This document shows positions 25,776 to 37,091 of a stretch of 64,000 bases of DNA, piece by piece. A model generated the notes under the pieces. It was not told the DNA's origin, searched no databases, and saw only the letters and a program-made list of their open reading frames with translations. Every line of letters begins with the position of its first letter. Position 1 is the stretch's first letter. A program made the position numbers and the translations under genes. Source of the stretch: Nocardia sp. NBC_01730 (lineage in GTDB: Bacteria; Actinomycetota; Actinomycetes; Mycobacteriales; Mycobacteriaceae); contig NZ_CP109162.1 in NCBI RefSeq assembly GCF_035920445.1, positions 4,898,001 to 4,962,000 of the forward strand, read 5' to 3'.

Positions 25776-27289
25776 TCCGCCAGCCAGGTCCGTTCCAGCT
25801 GGACCCTGGCGAACCCGCCGAGCGTGGGCAGGTCACGCACCCGGGTGGTGGCGATGTCGATGCCGTCGGCCATCCCCCACACCAGGTACCCGCCGCGGTC
25901 GTATTGGATGCGCTGCACGTCATGACTGGCCGCCACGTACTCCGAGTCTGTGTGCGCGCCAAGCGCTTTGACCGTCGCGGCATCGAATGCGGCGTCTTTG
26001 AAATCGGTTTCGTTGCGGTTGGATCCGTTGGCCATCAGCTTGCTCGCGAAGAACAACATGGAGTCGTTGGTGCCCCAGGAGACCGTGTAGAGCGGGGCTT
26101 TCAGCCAGGTCTGGTCGTAGAAGGTGTTGGGCTCCTGGGGGACGACACCGAGCCGCACGCCGATCTCGGCGAGTTGGGTGGCGATGACCTTCGCCGATTC
26201 GACCTCGCCGGGCGCTTCAGCCTTGGTGAGCAGCGGATAGCTGCGTCCAGTGTCGAAATTCGCGTCGCGTAGCAGGGCTTTCGCGCGATCGACATCCTGG
26301 GTGCGCTGGGCGATCGAGGTGTCGTAATCCGGGTCGCCGGTGCCCAGAATGTCGTTGGCGACCTTGCCGTACCCGGAATGCACCTGGGTGACCAGGGCCT
26401 TGCGGTCGACGCCGAGCCGCAGCGCGGTACGAACCCGCACATCGGCGAAGGGCCCGTCAGAAGTGCGCATGGCTACCCCGACCATGGTGTCGTTCGCGCG
26501 ACGCACCACCGCCAGATCGCCGCGCCCCTCCGCGGCGCGGCCCGCGATGGCGCCGACATTGGAGGCGAGGTCGATCTGTCCGCCGAGCACGGCGTTGCCC
26601 AGCGCGGTCACGCTTTCGAACATGGTGACCTCGATCGCGTCCAGCAGCGGTGGTGTGCCGTGCCACTGGTCGTTGCGCACCAGCCGCGCGTTGCCGCCCT
26701 GATAGGACTCCAGGCGGAACGGTCCGGTGCCGACGGCCGTCGTGAAGTCCGCGGTGTCCTTCTTGACGGTGAAGGTCATCAGTCGGACCAGTAGCGGAAG
26801 CTGGGTGTTCGGCTCGGGCACCGCGAGCACCACCCGATCCGGCCCGTCGGTGGTGATACCCTCCACAGCCACCGGCATTTTCGATGCCCCGCCGACCGTC
26901 CGCAGTCGGCGCAGCGACCACGCCACGTCCTCCGAGGTGACCGGCGTCCCGTCGTGGAAGGTCGCGCCGTCGGCCAGGGTGAAGCTCCAGCGGCGCCGAT
27001 CGGCGTCCGGCTCCCACCGGGTGGCGAGGCGCGGTGCGACATTCGGGTCGGCTCCCGGCACGGTCAAGGCGTCGTAGACCAGCGAGGTGATCAGGAAGTC
27101 GCTGTCGTTGCTGAGGTTGGCGTGCGGATCACGTTCGATGCGCGCCGAGGTGCCGAGCGCACCGACCCGCAGCGTGCCGCCGCGCCGGGCCGGTCCGGAC
27201 GCCTCCGCGCCGTCGGAACACGCCGCGACCAGTAGTACCGCTCCGACCCCGAGACTCGACTGCAAAAGTTGCCGTCGATTCAAACCCAT
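25772..27289 (-). CDS. Family 5 substrate-binding lipoprotein of an ABC importer
   Basis: 505 residues. The N-terminus has NRRQLL (possible Tat motif) and a lipobox LVAAC (Cys24). The SBP_bac_5 fold is recognisable by IERDPHANLSNDSDFLITSL, LADGATFHDGTPVTSEDVAW and VRTALRLGVDRKALVTQV. Family 5 proteins bind peptides, nickel complexes and metal-opine or aminopolycarboxylate chelates. First gene of the leftward operon, with an iron box 63 bp upstream and divergent from a siderophore-type biosynthetic operon. I infer that it binds the ferric form of that product. Confidence 0.9.
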   Translation of the reverse strand: MGLNRRQLLQSSLGVGAVLLVAACSDGAEASGPARRGGTLRVGALGTSARIERDPHANLSNDSDFLITSLVYDALTVPGADPNVAPRLATRWEPDADRRRWSFTLADGATFHDGTPVTSEDVAWSLRRLRTVGGASKMPVAVEGITTDGPDRVVLAVPEPNTQLPLLVRLMTFTVKKDTADFTTAVGTGPFRLESYQGGNARLVRNDQWHGTPPLLDAIEVTMFESVTALGNAVLGGQIDLASNVGAIAGRAAEGRGDLAVVRRANDTMVGVAMRTSDGPFADVRVRTALRLGVDRKALVTQVHSGYGKVANDILGTGDPDYDTSIAQRTQDVDRAKALLRDANFDTGRSYPLLTKAEAPGEVESAKVIATQLAEIGVRLGVVPQEPNTFYDQTWLKAPLYTVSWGTNDSMLFFASKLMANGSNRNETDFKDAAFDAATVKALGAHTDSEYVAASHDVQRIQYDRGGYLVWGMADGIDIATTRVRDLPTLGGFARVQLERTWLAE

Positions 27290-27351
27290 TGCGTTGCCCT
27301 CTTTCTGGACGAATTCCGTACCCTACCGGCATAATTTTCGGGTACGGATCA

Positions 27352-27370
27352 GGACAGGCTAGCCTAATGA
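27352..27370 (-). promoter_or_regulatory. IdeR/DtxR iron box of the importer operon
   Basis: Read on the minus strand, TCATTAGGCTAGCCTGTCC matches the core TTAGGTTAGGCTAACCTAA strongly in its left half and centre. It is 63 bp upstream of the binding-protein start. IdeR/DtxR represses such promoters when iron is sufficient. Confidence 0.6.
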
Positions 27371-27516
27371 GGCGGAAGACTCGCCGATACCGCCATGAAA
27401 CGGCAGCGACAGGGCAGACCCGCCCGCAAAGCCACAAAACAGCTCCACCGAGACCATCGGCGGCCTAACCTCGGTCGCATCGCAGTTATGCAATTCGGCT
27501 ATATTTACGGGCGCGC

Positions 27517-27535
27517 TTAGGTAAGCCTTGCTTGG
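27517..27535 (+). promoter_or_regulatory. IdeR/DtxR iron box of the biosynthetic operon
   Basis: TTAGGTAAGCCTTGCTTGG resembles TTAGGTTAGGCTAACCTAA in both halves (TTAGGT, AGCCT, then CTT). It is 77 bp upstream of the hydroxylase start. A weaker half-site (GGCCTAACCTC) lies at 27463-27473. The remainder of the 322-bp divergent gap carries the promoters and no gene. Confidence 0.65.
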
Positions 27536-27611
27536 CTCTGCGAGAACAGCTAACTTCGCAGATCGAATCGTCACCCTGCTTTTCGAACCTATGCGAAGAA
27601 GGGAATCCCCG

Positions 27612-28754
27612 GTGAAAAGCGTTCTCTCCGAACGTAAGACGCTTCACCCACAAGATATCGAACGACGCGAGCTCCCCGCGGCCGCAGGCCAGGCGGTGCG
27701 CGAACTCGCCAGAGAAATATCCACCACACTCGACGAGACCGACGCCGCGCGAACGCTCACCCATCCGGCGCTGATCGAGCAGATCGATGCCAGGGTCGCG
27801 GAGCTGCCCCCCGAGGTGCGCCATGCCGTGCGCCCGCCCGCCACCGCGCACGGCGCGACCATCGTCAGCTGCCTTCCCTTGACCGACAAGGAATTCGGCC
27901 CTACCCCGCCGAGCTGGCGCGAGGCCGCGCGATGGAGCGGCGAGTCGGTGACTCGCGCGAACTCGTTCCAGTTCGACCTCGTCATGCTGCTGCTCGCACG
28001 CAGCGCGGGTGAGCCGTTCGGCTGGCGAGGCCAGCAGGACGGACGGCTGGTCAACAACATCGTCCCGGCGGCGGGGCACGAGCACGAGCAGTCCGGCGCC
28101 AGCAGCAAGACGCTGCTGAGCCCGCACACCGAGGACGCGTTCCATCCGGAGCGGGCGCACCTGCTGATGCTCGGCTGTCTGCGCAACCCGGATCTGGTCG
28201 GTACCACGGTGTCGTCGGTGCGCCGGGTCGAGCTCTCCGCCGAACAGCGCGGGCTGCTGAGCACACCCATCCTGCCGATCCTGCCCGACGTCTCGTACGG
28301 TGACGGGCACGAAAAGTATTCGGCCACACCGCTACCCACCCTCTGGAGTGCGGCGGGCCCGGACGAGCAGACCCTCCGCTACGACCCGGCATACACCCCG
28401 CTCGACGACGCCGCGCCCGAGTTCCGTTCGGCCTACGCACGACTCACCGCGGAGCTGGAGCGCGTCTGCGTGACCGCCGCGCTCGCCCCCGGCGAGGTGC
28501 TGCTGGTGGACAACGACGTTGCCGTGCACGGACGCGTGCCGTTCACCGCACGCTACGACGGCACCGATCGGTGGCTGAAGCGGGTGAACATCCGTCTCCC
28601 GGAACGACAGCGCCGGGCCGCGGAAGCCGACGAGAATGGTTACGGGCAACGGATCGTCGCCCCGTTCCGAGCGGCAGGCACCCTGCCGCTCGAGCGTGGC
28701 ACTCATGAGTGGGATGCAGTACCGAATGATCGAGGAACCCTTGAGCACTCGTGA
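27612..28754 (+). CDS. Fe(II)/2-oxoglutarate-dependent amino-acid hydroxylase (VioC/AsnO/clavaminate synthase-like)
   Basis: 380 residues from GTG 27612 (AAGGGA eight bases upstream); an ATG at 27591 is the alternative. Iron ligands appear as His172 and Glu174 in SPHTEDAFH, the HxE form of the VioC/AsnO group, with the distal His306 in NDVAVHGR and a 2-oxoglutarate-binding Arg at 320 or 324 (GTDRWLKRV). Relatives hydroxylate the beta carbon of free arginine, asparagine or similar amino acids. First gene of an iron-boxed operon with diaminopropionate-type enzymes; beta-hydroxyarginine or beta-hydroxyaspartate is the likely product, which would give an iron-binding hydroxy-acid unit. Confidence 0.88.
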   Translation: MKSVLSERKTLHPQDIERRELPAAAGQAVRELAREISTTLDETDAARTLTHPALIEQIDARVAELPPEVRHAVRPPATAHGATIVSCLPLTDKEFGPTPPSWREAARWSGESVTRANSFQFDLVMLLLARSAGEPFGWRGQQDGRLVNNIVPAAGHEHEQSGASSKTLLSPHTEDAFHPERAHLLMLGCLRNPDLVGTTVSSVRRVELSAEQRGLLSTPILPILPDVSYGDGHEKYSATPLPTLWSAAGPDEQTLRYDPAYTPLDDAAPEFRSAYARLTAELERVCVTAALAPGEVLLVDNDVAVHGRVPFTARYDGTDRWLKRVNIRLPERQRRAAEADENGYGQRIVAPFRAAGTLPLERGTHEWDAVPNDRGTLEHS

Positions 28755-29726
28755 CCGAAGCACACCCCTGCGGGTGTTGAGCCGCAGCGACCTGGCCGAC
28801 GTGCCCATCACGCCCGCCGATGTCGTGCGCGCCGTAGAAGAGGCGTATCTGGCGTTCGCCGCGGGTGATTCGGACAATCCGCGCAAGCTCAGCGTCGCGA
28901 ACCCAGACGGCTGGTCGGTCGCTTACGCCATGCTCGGCCGGGACGGCCGTAGGCGGGTGGTGGCGATGAAGACCTCCTACAAGTTCGACCCCGGCCACGA
29001 CCGCAGCACCAAGCGGTACTACACGACCATCACGCTCTACGACGACACCACCGGTGCGCCGATCGCGATGATGGACTGCGCCAGGGTCGGCGCGCTGCGA
29101 ACGCCCGCGGTGTCGGCGCTGCTGGTGCGCGAGACCGCGCGCCGCGGAGCCGAGAGCGTGCTGCTGATCGGCACCGGAACGCAGGGCCGCAACGCCCTTC
29201 CGCACCTGCTCGCCGCGAATCCGCAGCTGCGCAAACTGATGCTGTACGGAACGCACCCGGAGGGACTGGAAGCCGTTGGCCGCCAGCTCGCCGAGCATTA
29301 CCCGCACGCCTTGCTCGAGACGGTGCAGGATCCGCGCGCCGCGGCGGCGACCGCCGACGTCGTGCTGGCCACCGCGGGCCCAGGTACCGAGGTCGCGCTC
29401 GAATCCGATGATCTCGCACCGGGTTCGGTGGCGGTGCTGGTCGGCTACGGACTCGCGCCCTCGACACTGGTCCACGCCGATCGTGTGATCGCGACCAGCG
29501 CCGAGCAGATGGCACTGACCGGCACCGACATGGTGGGTCCGGACGGGACGCTGCGCTCAGTGGACGCGGAGCTGCCGCGGATCCTGAGCAGGCGCGCGGT
29601 CGCGCGGCGCACGGACGACGAGCGCATCTTCGTCTACAACAGCGGGCTGGTGCTCACCGACATCGCCGTAGCCCATGCCCTGGCGGAGCGGGCCATCGCG
29701 GAGGGCCGTGGCACGGAGGTGCCCCT

Positions 29727-29736
<10 letters not shown>
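28726..29736 (+). CDS. SbnB-like dehydrogenase (ornithine cyclodeaminase / mu-crystallin family)
   Basis: 336 residues from ATG 28726; the TTG at 28741 has a better ribosome site (GAGGA) and may be the true start. It overlaps the hydroxylase stop. The Rossmann motif is VLLIGTGTQGRNAL, and the active-site segment is MKTSYKF with MMDCARVGALRTPAVSALL. In staphyloferrin B synthesis SbnB oxidises and hydrolyses N-(1-amino-1-carboxyl-2-ethyl)-glutamate to diaminopropionate. Here it could do that or run in the reductive direction to join an amine to a 2-oxo acid; the direction is inference. Confidence 0.87.
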
Positions 29737-31199
<1,463 letters not shown>

Positions 31200-31232
31200 T
31201 CCCATGACCGACACGAACGAGGAGTTCTACCC

Positions 31233-32267
31233 ATGCCGCTCGTCACGCGTGTGACGGATCTGATCGGCCGCACGCCACTGTTCGAGCTCGCGGCCACCTC
31301 GACCGGTACCCGGCTACTGCTCAAGCTGGAGCAGTTCAACCCGACCGGCGCGGCCAAGATCAGGATGGCGCGCGAAATGGTGCTCGATGCCGAGCGCCGC
31401 GGTTTGCTGGCCAGTGGCGGGCATATCATCGAATCCACATCCGGGAACACCGGGCTCGGCCTGGCTGTGGTGGCTGCCGAACGTGGGTATCGCTTCACCG
31501 CGGTGGTCGACCACCACGCATGTAAGGACAAACTGCGCGCGATGCGAGCAATGGGCGCGGAACTGGTGTTCGTCGCCGATGCGGACGACGACACCCTGGC
31601 CACTTCGGCGCGGGAGGATCTGGCCGAGGCGATGGCGGCCGAGCGGGACGATGCGTATTTCACCGAGCAGCACAACAACGACGCCAACGCGGTGGGCTAC
31701 TACGCGGTGGCCGAGGAATTGCTGGAGGACGTCGAGCGGGTCGATATCCTGCTGTCGGCGGTGGGCACCGGCGGTTCCCTGTTCGGCACCGCGACCCGGC
31801 TGCGCCAGCTCGGCTGCACGCCCCATGTGATCGGTGTCGAGCCGATCGGTTCGATCGCGTTCGGTGGACCCGGCGGGCCGTACTGGCAGTCCGGCACCGG
31901 CACGCCGCCGGGCGCCACCATCGGTACCGCCGTGGACTACGCGCTGCTCGACGAGGGTGTGAAGGTCTCCGACGTGGCGGCATTCGCGACCGCGCGCGCG
32001 GTGGCGAACAAGCTCGGCCTGATGATCGGCGGGTCTGCGGGGGGTTCGGTGCATGCCGCGCTCGCCAGGCTCGAGAAGTTCCCGCCCGGTTCCACCGTGG
32101 TCACTATCGTCTGCGACGGCGGGGAGAAGTATCTGGACACCGTCTTCGACGACGACTGGATGAGCGCCCGCGACCTGCTCGACGCCGACGCCGAACACGA
32201 AGTGCTGGACATGCTGGAGCGCTACACCCCCACCACCCGACGTGGCGGGCTCGTGGAGGCTCGATGA
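31233..32267 (+). CDS. SbnA-like PLP enzyme (cysteine synthase family; O-phosphoserine beta-replacement)
   Basis: 344 residues, GAGGAG upstream of ATG 31233. Fold-type II motifs: PLP lysine Lys42 in NPTGAAKIRMA, the substrate loop STSGNTGLGLAVV, the glycine loop in LSAVGTGGSLFGTA, and IGGSAGGSVHAAL. SbnA and relatives exchange the phosphate of O-phosphoserine for an amino-acid amine. Paired with SbnB-like and SbnH-like neighbours, this supplies a diaminopropionate-derived diamine. A true O-acetylserine sulfhydrylase is less likely given the operon. Its last 10 bp form the start of a tandem repeat. Confidence 0.88.
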   Translation: MPLVTRVTDLIGRTPLFELAATSTGTRLLLKLEQFNPTGAAKIRMAREMVLDAERRGLLASGGHIIESTSGNTGLGLAVVAAERGYRFTAVVDHHACKDKLRAMRAMGAELVFVADADDDTLATSAREDLAEAMAAERDDAYFTEQHNNDANAVGYYAVAEELLEDVERVDILLSAVGTGGSLFGTATRLRQLGCTPHVIGVEPIGSIAFGGPGGPYWQSGTGTPPGATIGTAVDYALLDEGVKVSDVAAFATARAVANKLGLMIGGSAGGSVHAALARLEKFPPGSTVVTIVCDGGEKYLDTVFDDDWMSARDLLDADAEHEVLDMLERYTPTTRRGGLVEAR

Positions 32268-32396
32268 GACATAATCGCGCAGCGCTCATCGAGCCGACGG
32301 GGTGCGGGAACCCCCGCAGAACACAGGGCTCGATGAGACATAATCGCGCAGCGCTCATCGAGCCGACGGGGTGCGGGAACCCCCGCAGAACACAGG
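32258..32396. repeat. Two perfect 69-bp tandem repeats with internal hairpins
   Basis: Copies at 32258-32326 and 32327-32395 appear identical, followed by a short partial third. Each contains GGCTCGATGAG pairing with CTCATCGAGCC (11 bp) and a second stem TGCGGG/CCCGCA. The first copy overlaps the SbnA-like stop. The array fills the gap before the exporter and could attenuate transcription or stabilise mRNA. Confidence 0.9.
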
Positions 32397-32508
32397 GTGC
32401 GATGAGTCACCATCGTGTGGCGCCCTCGGTCTGTGTGATCTCGCGCGCGCTGGTAATTCCTGTGACACCGGGCTCGACGATGAGCCCATCGCCCGCCGAG
32501 GAGAGCTG

Positions 32509-33912
32509 GTGAACCTGTCGAGCTTCCGCGCCGACGGACGGCAACTGACCGCGCTCGCGACCCCGATCGCCCTCACCCAGCTCGCGCAGATCGCGGTCTC
32601 TACGACCAACATCGCACTGATGGGCACGCTCGGCGTGCGGCAGGTGGCCGCGGGCGGTTTGGCGATCGTGCTGTTCAACCAGATCCGCACCATGTGCGTC
32701 GGGCTGATCACCGCGAGCGGCAACCAGATCGCCACCGCGGTGAGCGCCGCGGGAAAGCGCGGCGAGGCGCCGGATCGAGAGATCCGGGACCTGTTGCGGT
32801 CGAGCTTCCTGATCGCCACGCTCGCCGGAATCGCCGGTGGAGTGGTGCTGATCGGGCTCGGCTGGGCGCTGCGCCTGCTCGGGCAGGACCCCGGCGTACT
32901 CGCCGACGCGCGACCGCTGATGACGGCGCTCGCGCCGGGTCTGTTGCCCTGCCTGTGGTTCCAGGTGTTGCGCCAATACACCGTCGGCATGCAGCGCCCG
33001 CAGGCACTGCTGCTGGTGACGCTCGGGTCGGTCGTGTTGAATCTGCTGCTCGCGCTCGGCTTCATCCACGGCAAGGCCGGGCTGCCCGCGCTGGGACTCA
33101 CCGGCATCGGTGTCTCGACCTCGCTGGTCTTCCTGATCACCTTCGGTGTGTTCTGGGCGATGGTGTGGCGCGACGACCAACTCGGCCGCACCCTCCCGAT
33201 ACGTCCGCTGCCGGTGCGACCGGCCACGGTCCGCGCCGAACTGAAGCTGGGCGCGCCGATCGCGCTCACCTACGGCTCCGAGGCGGGGATGTTCTCGGCG
33301 CTGGCCCTCGTGATGGGCAGCATCGGACCTGCCGCGCTGGCCGCGCACAACGTCGTGTACCAGATCATCTACATCGTCTTCCAGGTCGCGATCGGCCTCT
33401 CGCACGGTGCGTCGATCCTGGTCAGCCACGCCGTCGCCCGCGACGAATTCGGGCAAGCCCGCGCACTTGCCCGGCTCGCGCTGCGGCATACAGCGGTGGT
33501 CGCGGCCGTGACCGGCGCTGTGTATGTGATCGCCCCGGATCTGGTGCTGCGCCCCTTCCTGGATTCGTCCGACACCGACACCATCCGAATCGCGCATACC
33601 CTGCTGCTGATCGGGATCGTGCTGCAGTTTTTCGACGCCGCCCAGAACATCGGCACCGGTCTGCTGCGTGGGCTCAAAGCGACCAACGCGGGCTTCCGGC
33701 TCTCGCTGATCGGCTACTGGGGTGTCGGTCTGCCTGTCGCCCTGCTGCTCGCCTTCCCGGTCGGTCTCGGCGCCGCGGGCGTGTGGTGGGGGCTCACCGC
33801 GGGCCTGGCCACCACTGCGATCCTGATGCTCCGCCGCTACTTCGCGCTGCTCGACAGCAAGGAGCGCGACCGGCCGCGCCTGCTCCCGGAAACCCTCGCC
33901 GCCCCGAGCTGA
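32509..33912 (+). CDS. MATE-family efflux transporter
   Basis: 467 residues from GTG 32509 (GAGGAG upstream). Twelve membrane helices in two MatE halves; the first half starts ALATPIALTQLAQIAVSTTN and contains the family QxATxxSAAG-type sequence (NQIATAVSAAGK), the second starts LGAPIALTYGSEAGMFSALA. MATE pumps export cationic or zwitterionic small molecules using H+ or Na+. It lies 241 bp after the SbnA-like gene on the same strand, so it is the probable exporter of the operon product. Confidence 0.9.
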   Translation: MNLSSFRADGRQLTALATPIALTQLAQIAVSTTNIALMGTLGVRQVAAGGLAIVLFNQIRTMCVGLITASGNQIATAVSAAGKRGEAPDREIRDLLRSSFLIATLAGIAGGVVLIGLGWALRLLGQDPGVLADARPLMTALAPGLLPCLWFQVLRQYTVGMQRPQALLLVTLGSVVLNLLLALGFIHGKAGLPALGLTGIGVSTSLVFLITFGVFWAMVWRDDQLGRTLPIRPLPVRPATVRAELKLGAPIALTYGSEAGMFSALALVMGSIGPAALAAHNVVYQIIYIVFQVAIGLSHGASILVSHAVARDEFGQARALARLALRHTAVVAAVTGAVYVIAPDLVLRPFLDSSDTDTIRIAHTLLLIGIVLQFFDAAQNIGTGLLRGLKATNAGFRLSLIGYWGVGLPVALLLAFPVGLGAAGVWWGLTAGLATTAILMLRRYFALLDSKERDRPRLLPETLAAPS

Positions 33913-33916
33913 TCGG

Positions 33917-34558
33917 GTACCTGCCGCGGCATCTGCGGTCGTGGCACAGGCGCCCGCCCGGCTGCTCGTCGCCGGCATGGGCGACGCGCTTGCCACCTGG
34001 TTCGAGGCACGCACGTGCAGCGTGGCGCAGGTGCGCAATATGCGTGGCGGCGCGACGACGCGCGGCGCAGGCGCACTCGCCGAACTCTGCTACCACACGC
34101 TGCTCGCCGACGGGCCGCAGGCGCTGACCGCGGTACGCAACCACACCGTCACTCCGGCGCTGGAACGCATCGTCGAGGCCAACACACTGCTGTCGGGACT
34201 CGGGTTCGAATCGTCGGGTCTGGCCGCCGCGCATGCCGTGCACAACGGCCTCACCGCCGCCGCGTGCACGCGCACACGCCTGCACGGCGAGAAGGTCGCC
34301 TTCGGCGTCCTCACCCAGCTGGTGCTGGAAGGGGCGCCCGCGGCCGAGTTCGACACGGTGCTCGATTTCTGCGCCGAGGTCGGACTGCCGACCACCTTTG
34401 CCGCGCTCGGCTTGGACGATCCCGACCAGGAAACGGTCACCACGATCGCAGCCCGCGCGACCGCCCCTGGTGAAACGATCCACAACGAGCCGTTCACCGT
34501 GGACGTTCCGATGGTGGTCGACGCGCTGCGCACCGCCGACGCGCTCGGCAGGCGGTGA
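33917..34558 (+). pseudogene. gldA: Truncated glycerol dehydrogenase (C-terminal half only)
   Basis: The frame encodes about 206 residues from a GTG at 33941, and homology begins just upstream. VVAQAPARLLVAGMGDALAT and WFEARTC are gldA sequence from the start of the helical domain. The metal ligands HNGLTAA and HGEKVAFGVL are present. The N-terminal NAD-binding half (about 160 residues) is absent, so it cannot be a working dehydrogenase unless re-used. It abuts the MATE stop, which suggests that the siderophore segment replaced its 5' half. Confidence 0.75.
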
Positions 34559-34726
34559 CGCCGCCCGTTCGTTCAGAGGCTGATTTCGCACTGTTCGACA
34601 CCGAACTCTCACCGTCCCGCAAGCTTGTCGTCACCAGGCAGCGGGAATCCTGTCCATAGTCCTCGCTATCCTGGCGACGGAATCGAAGCCAATGGCGGGC
34701 AAACCGCCGGGAGGGACGTCGGCCCG

Positions 34727-35680
34727 GTGCCCATCACCAGAGTCGCGGAGCACCCGCGACCGGATCACGTGTTGTTCCACTTCAGTGACACTCATCTCCT
34801 CGCCGGTGACGACGCGCTGTACGGCGATGTCGATGCCGACCTGCGGTTACGGCAATTGCTGGAGCAGGCCGCGTCCAGCCGGATCCGACCGACCGCGATC
34901 GTGTTCACCGGCGACCTCACCGACCAGGGTGAGCCCGCCGCATACGACAAGCTCAAAGCGATCGTCGAACCATTCGCTAGAAGTTTGCGAACGCCGATCG
35001 TGTGGGTCACCGGCAACCACGACGACCGCGCCGCGCTGCGCACCCAGCTGCTCGGTGAGCATGCCTCGACATCCCCGCTGGATCGCGTCCACCTGATCGA
35101 CGGCCTGCGCGTCATCGCCTTGGACACCTCGGTCCCCGGACACCACTACGGCGAGATCACCGACGACCAGCTGGCCTGGCTGCGCTCGGTGCTGGCCGGG
35201 CCCGCCCCGTTCGGCACCATCCTGGCCATGCACCACCCGCCCGTCCCCTGTGTGCTCGATCTCGCCGTCACCGTCGAGCTGCGCGACCAGCGCAGGCTGG
35301 CCGACGTGCTCGACGGCAGCGACGTGCGCGCCATCCTCGCGGGCCACCTGCACTACTCCACCAGCGCCACCTTCGCGGGCATCCCGGTCTCGGTGGCGTC
35401 GGCGACCTGCTACAGCCAGGACCTCGGCGTCGCGCAGGGCGGCACGCGTGGCCGGGACGGCGCACAGGCCTTCAACTACGTGCACGTCTACCCGGACACC
35501 GTGGTGCACTCCGTGGTCCCCATCGACCGTGGTCCTACGGTCGGCACCCCCGCGACGCCGGAGGAAGCGAACCGGAAACTGGTGGAGGAGGGCATCGTGA
35601 TACCGCCCGCCGCGGGCATCCCGCAGGTTATGCGGCGCCGGGCGTCGACTCCGGAATCGGATGACGAGGCGGTGCGGTGA
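34727..35680 (+). CDS. cpdA: Class III cyclic-nucleotide phosphodiesterase, Rv0805/CpdA-like metallophosphoesterase
   Basis: 317 residues from GTG 34727 (GGGAGG upstream), the length of M. tuberculosis Rv0805. Dinuclear metal motifs run in order: [54 protein letters not shown]. The segment [14 protein letters not shown] and the C-terminal [12 protein letters not shown] closely follow Rv0805. Rv0805 hydrolyses 2',3'- and 3',5'-cAMP and associates with the envelope through its C-terminus. The 3' end overlaps the convergent Stealth gene by 53 bp. Confidence 0.9.
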   Translation: MPITRVAEHPRPDHVLFHFSDTHLLAGDDALYGDVDADLRLRQLLEQAASSRIRPTAIVFTGDLTDQGEPAAYDKLKAIVEPFARSLRTPIVWVTGNHDDRAALRTQLLGEHASTSPLDRVHLIDGLRVIALDTSVPGHHYGEITDDQLAWLRSVLAGPAPFGTILAMHHPPVPCVLDLAVTVELRDQRRLADVLDGSDVRAILAGHLHYSTSATFAGIPVSVASATCYSQDLGVAQGGTRGRDGAQAFNYVHVYPDTVVHSVVPIDRGPTVGTPATPEEANRKLVEEGIVIPPAAGIPQVMRRRASTPESDDEAVR

Positions 35681-37091
35681 GCCGCTCCCACGGCGCGGTG
35701 TCCGGGTAGTACTCGGCGAGGAACTCCGACACCGCCTGGACCCGCTCCGCCTCCGCGATCTCGGGAAAGCTGCCGTCGTTCAGGCAGAAGAAGTCGACCT
35801 CCCGGCGGCGCGCCAACCCCGCCAACAGGGCAAGGCCCCGGTAGCTCGTCGTGTCGACGTAGCGGACCTTCGCCGCCTCCTGTGGCACCGCGCGACCAGT
35901 CAGCAGCGCGTAGTAGTGGTACAGGGAATTGGTTACCGAAATGTCGGTCGCCGAGCGGAATCGGCTCGCGCTGGTTCGCGCGAAATCGGCCGCGAATTCC
36001 CCTTCCATCTCCAGCAGTACGCTGCGGCACAGTGGAACCGGCGTATGTTCCAGATGCCGGGTGATGACATGCCCGAAATGTTCTGCGAGCAGTCTGCGAT
36101 TCACCCGTGCGGCGTTCTCGAATCCGCTGCGCCGCTCGTCGTTCGGTCCAGGGCCGATCCTGGTGTCCGCCTCGATGAATCGGCTCACCCCGGCCGGAGT
36201 GAAGAACATGAACGGACGAACCGGGCGCGCGAAGAACATGTCGTCGTTGGCGTACAGGAAGTGCTCGCTGAGTCCTTCGATGTGCTGCAACTGGCATTCC
36301 ACCGCGTGCGAATTGAAGGTAGGCAAGACCGCGGTGTCACGGAAATGGTCGACCGCGCGCACCACTGTCACCTTCGGATGCGCGGTCAGCCAATCCGGCG
36401 CCGTGGAATCGGTCGCGATGAAGATCCGCCGGATCCACGGCGCGTTCTTGTGCACCGACCGCAGCGCGTACTTCAGCTCGTCGATCTGCCGGATCCTGGC
36501 GTCCGCGTCGTCACCTTCCCCCACCACGACCTGGGCGAGCATTCCGGCTCGACGGGCGCGGAACTCGGGATCAGAGCCGTCCACCCAGGAGAACACCAGG
36601 TCGATGTCGAAGTCGACGTCGGTCGGCTGGGGCGCGAACATATCCACCAAGGTCGGCCAGGCGCGGTCGAACAACCGCACCTGTGTGACCTGGACGTCGG
36701 CGAGGTCGAAGACGGGGCGCGTCAACGCGTTCGGGCGCGGACAGGTCACCGTGTCACCGTGGTATTCCCACAGTTCCAGATCGACGTGGTGGGCCGGGTC
36801 GAGGTCGCGACCGAGCCGGAAGACGTTGTGCCCCAGTTCCATACACGAGAATCCCGCGGACATCGCCGCCGCCGCCACCCGGCGCACCATGAGATGGTGC
36901 GCCGCGTCGGCCGCGAGCACAAACCGGTCTCGACTGTCGCGCACGAGCAGGAACGGCACCTCCGCCGCCGCCAATTCCGCGCGCAGATAGCCGAGATCCT
37001 CGATCATCGCGGTCGATGCGGCGAGATTGGCCGCCGTCGGCCGCGCCACCATTTCTACCGCCCCCGAATTCACTGCTCCCTTGTCCATCAT
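35628..37091 (-). CDS. Stealth-family sugar-phosphate transferase
   Basis: 487 residues from ATG 37091 (GGAG seven bases upstream); a GTG at 37103 is the alternative. All Stealth conserved regions are visible: CR1 [17 protein letters not shown]2 [22 protein letters not shown]3 [20 protein letters not shown] with NDDMFF, and CR4 near FFCLNDGS. These enzymes transfer sugar-1-phosphate units to capsule or cell-wall polysaccharide. An N-terminal domain of about 160 residues precedes CR1. It is monocistronic and convergent with cpdA. Confidence 0.9.
   Translation of the reverse strand: MMDKGAVNSGAVEMVARPTAANLAASTAMIEDLGYLRAELAAAEVPFLLVRDSRDRFVLAADAAHHLMVRRVAAAAMSAGFSCMELGHNVFRLGRDLDPAHHVDLELWEYHGDTVTCPRPNALTRPVFDLADVQVTQVRLFDRAWPTLVDMFAPQPTDVDFDIDLVFSWVDGSDPEFRARRAGMLAQVVVGEGDDADARIRQIDELKYALRSVHKNAPWIRRIFIATDSTAPDWLTAHPKVTVVRAVDHFRDTAVLPTFNSHAVECQLQHIEGLSEHFLYANDDMFFARPVRPFMFFTPAGVSRFIEADTRIGPGPNDERRSGFENAARVNRRLLAEHFGHVITRHLEHTPVPLCRSVLLEMEGEFAADFARTSASRFRSATDISVTNSLYHYYALLTGRAVPQEAAKVRYVDTTSYRGLALLAGLARRREVDFFCLNDGSFPEIAEAERVQAVSEFLAEYYPDTAPWERLTAPPRHPIPESTPGAA

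Noticed and set aside
27290..27611. Zur-type zinc box, considered because EDDS production is zinc-controlled
   Set aside because: No TGAAAATGATTTTCA-like palindrome is present; two TTAGG-type iron boxes are.
31233..32267. Housekeeping cysteine synthase
   Set aside because: The lysine loop differs from the usual NPAGSVKDR, and the gene is embedded with SbnB- and SbnH-like partners under an iron box.
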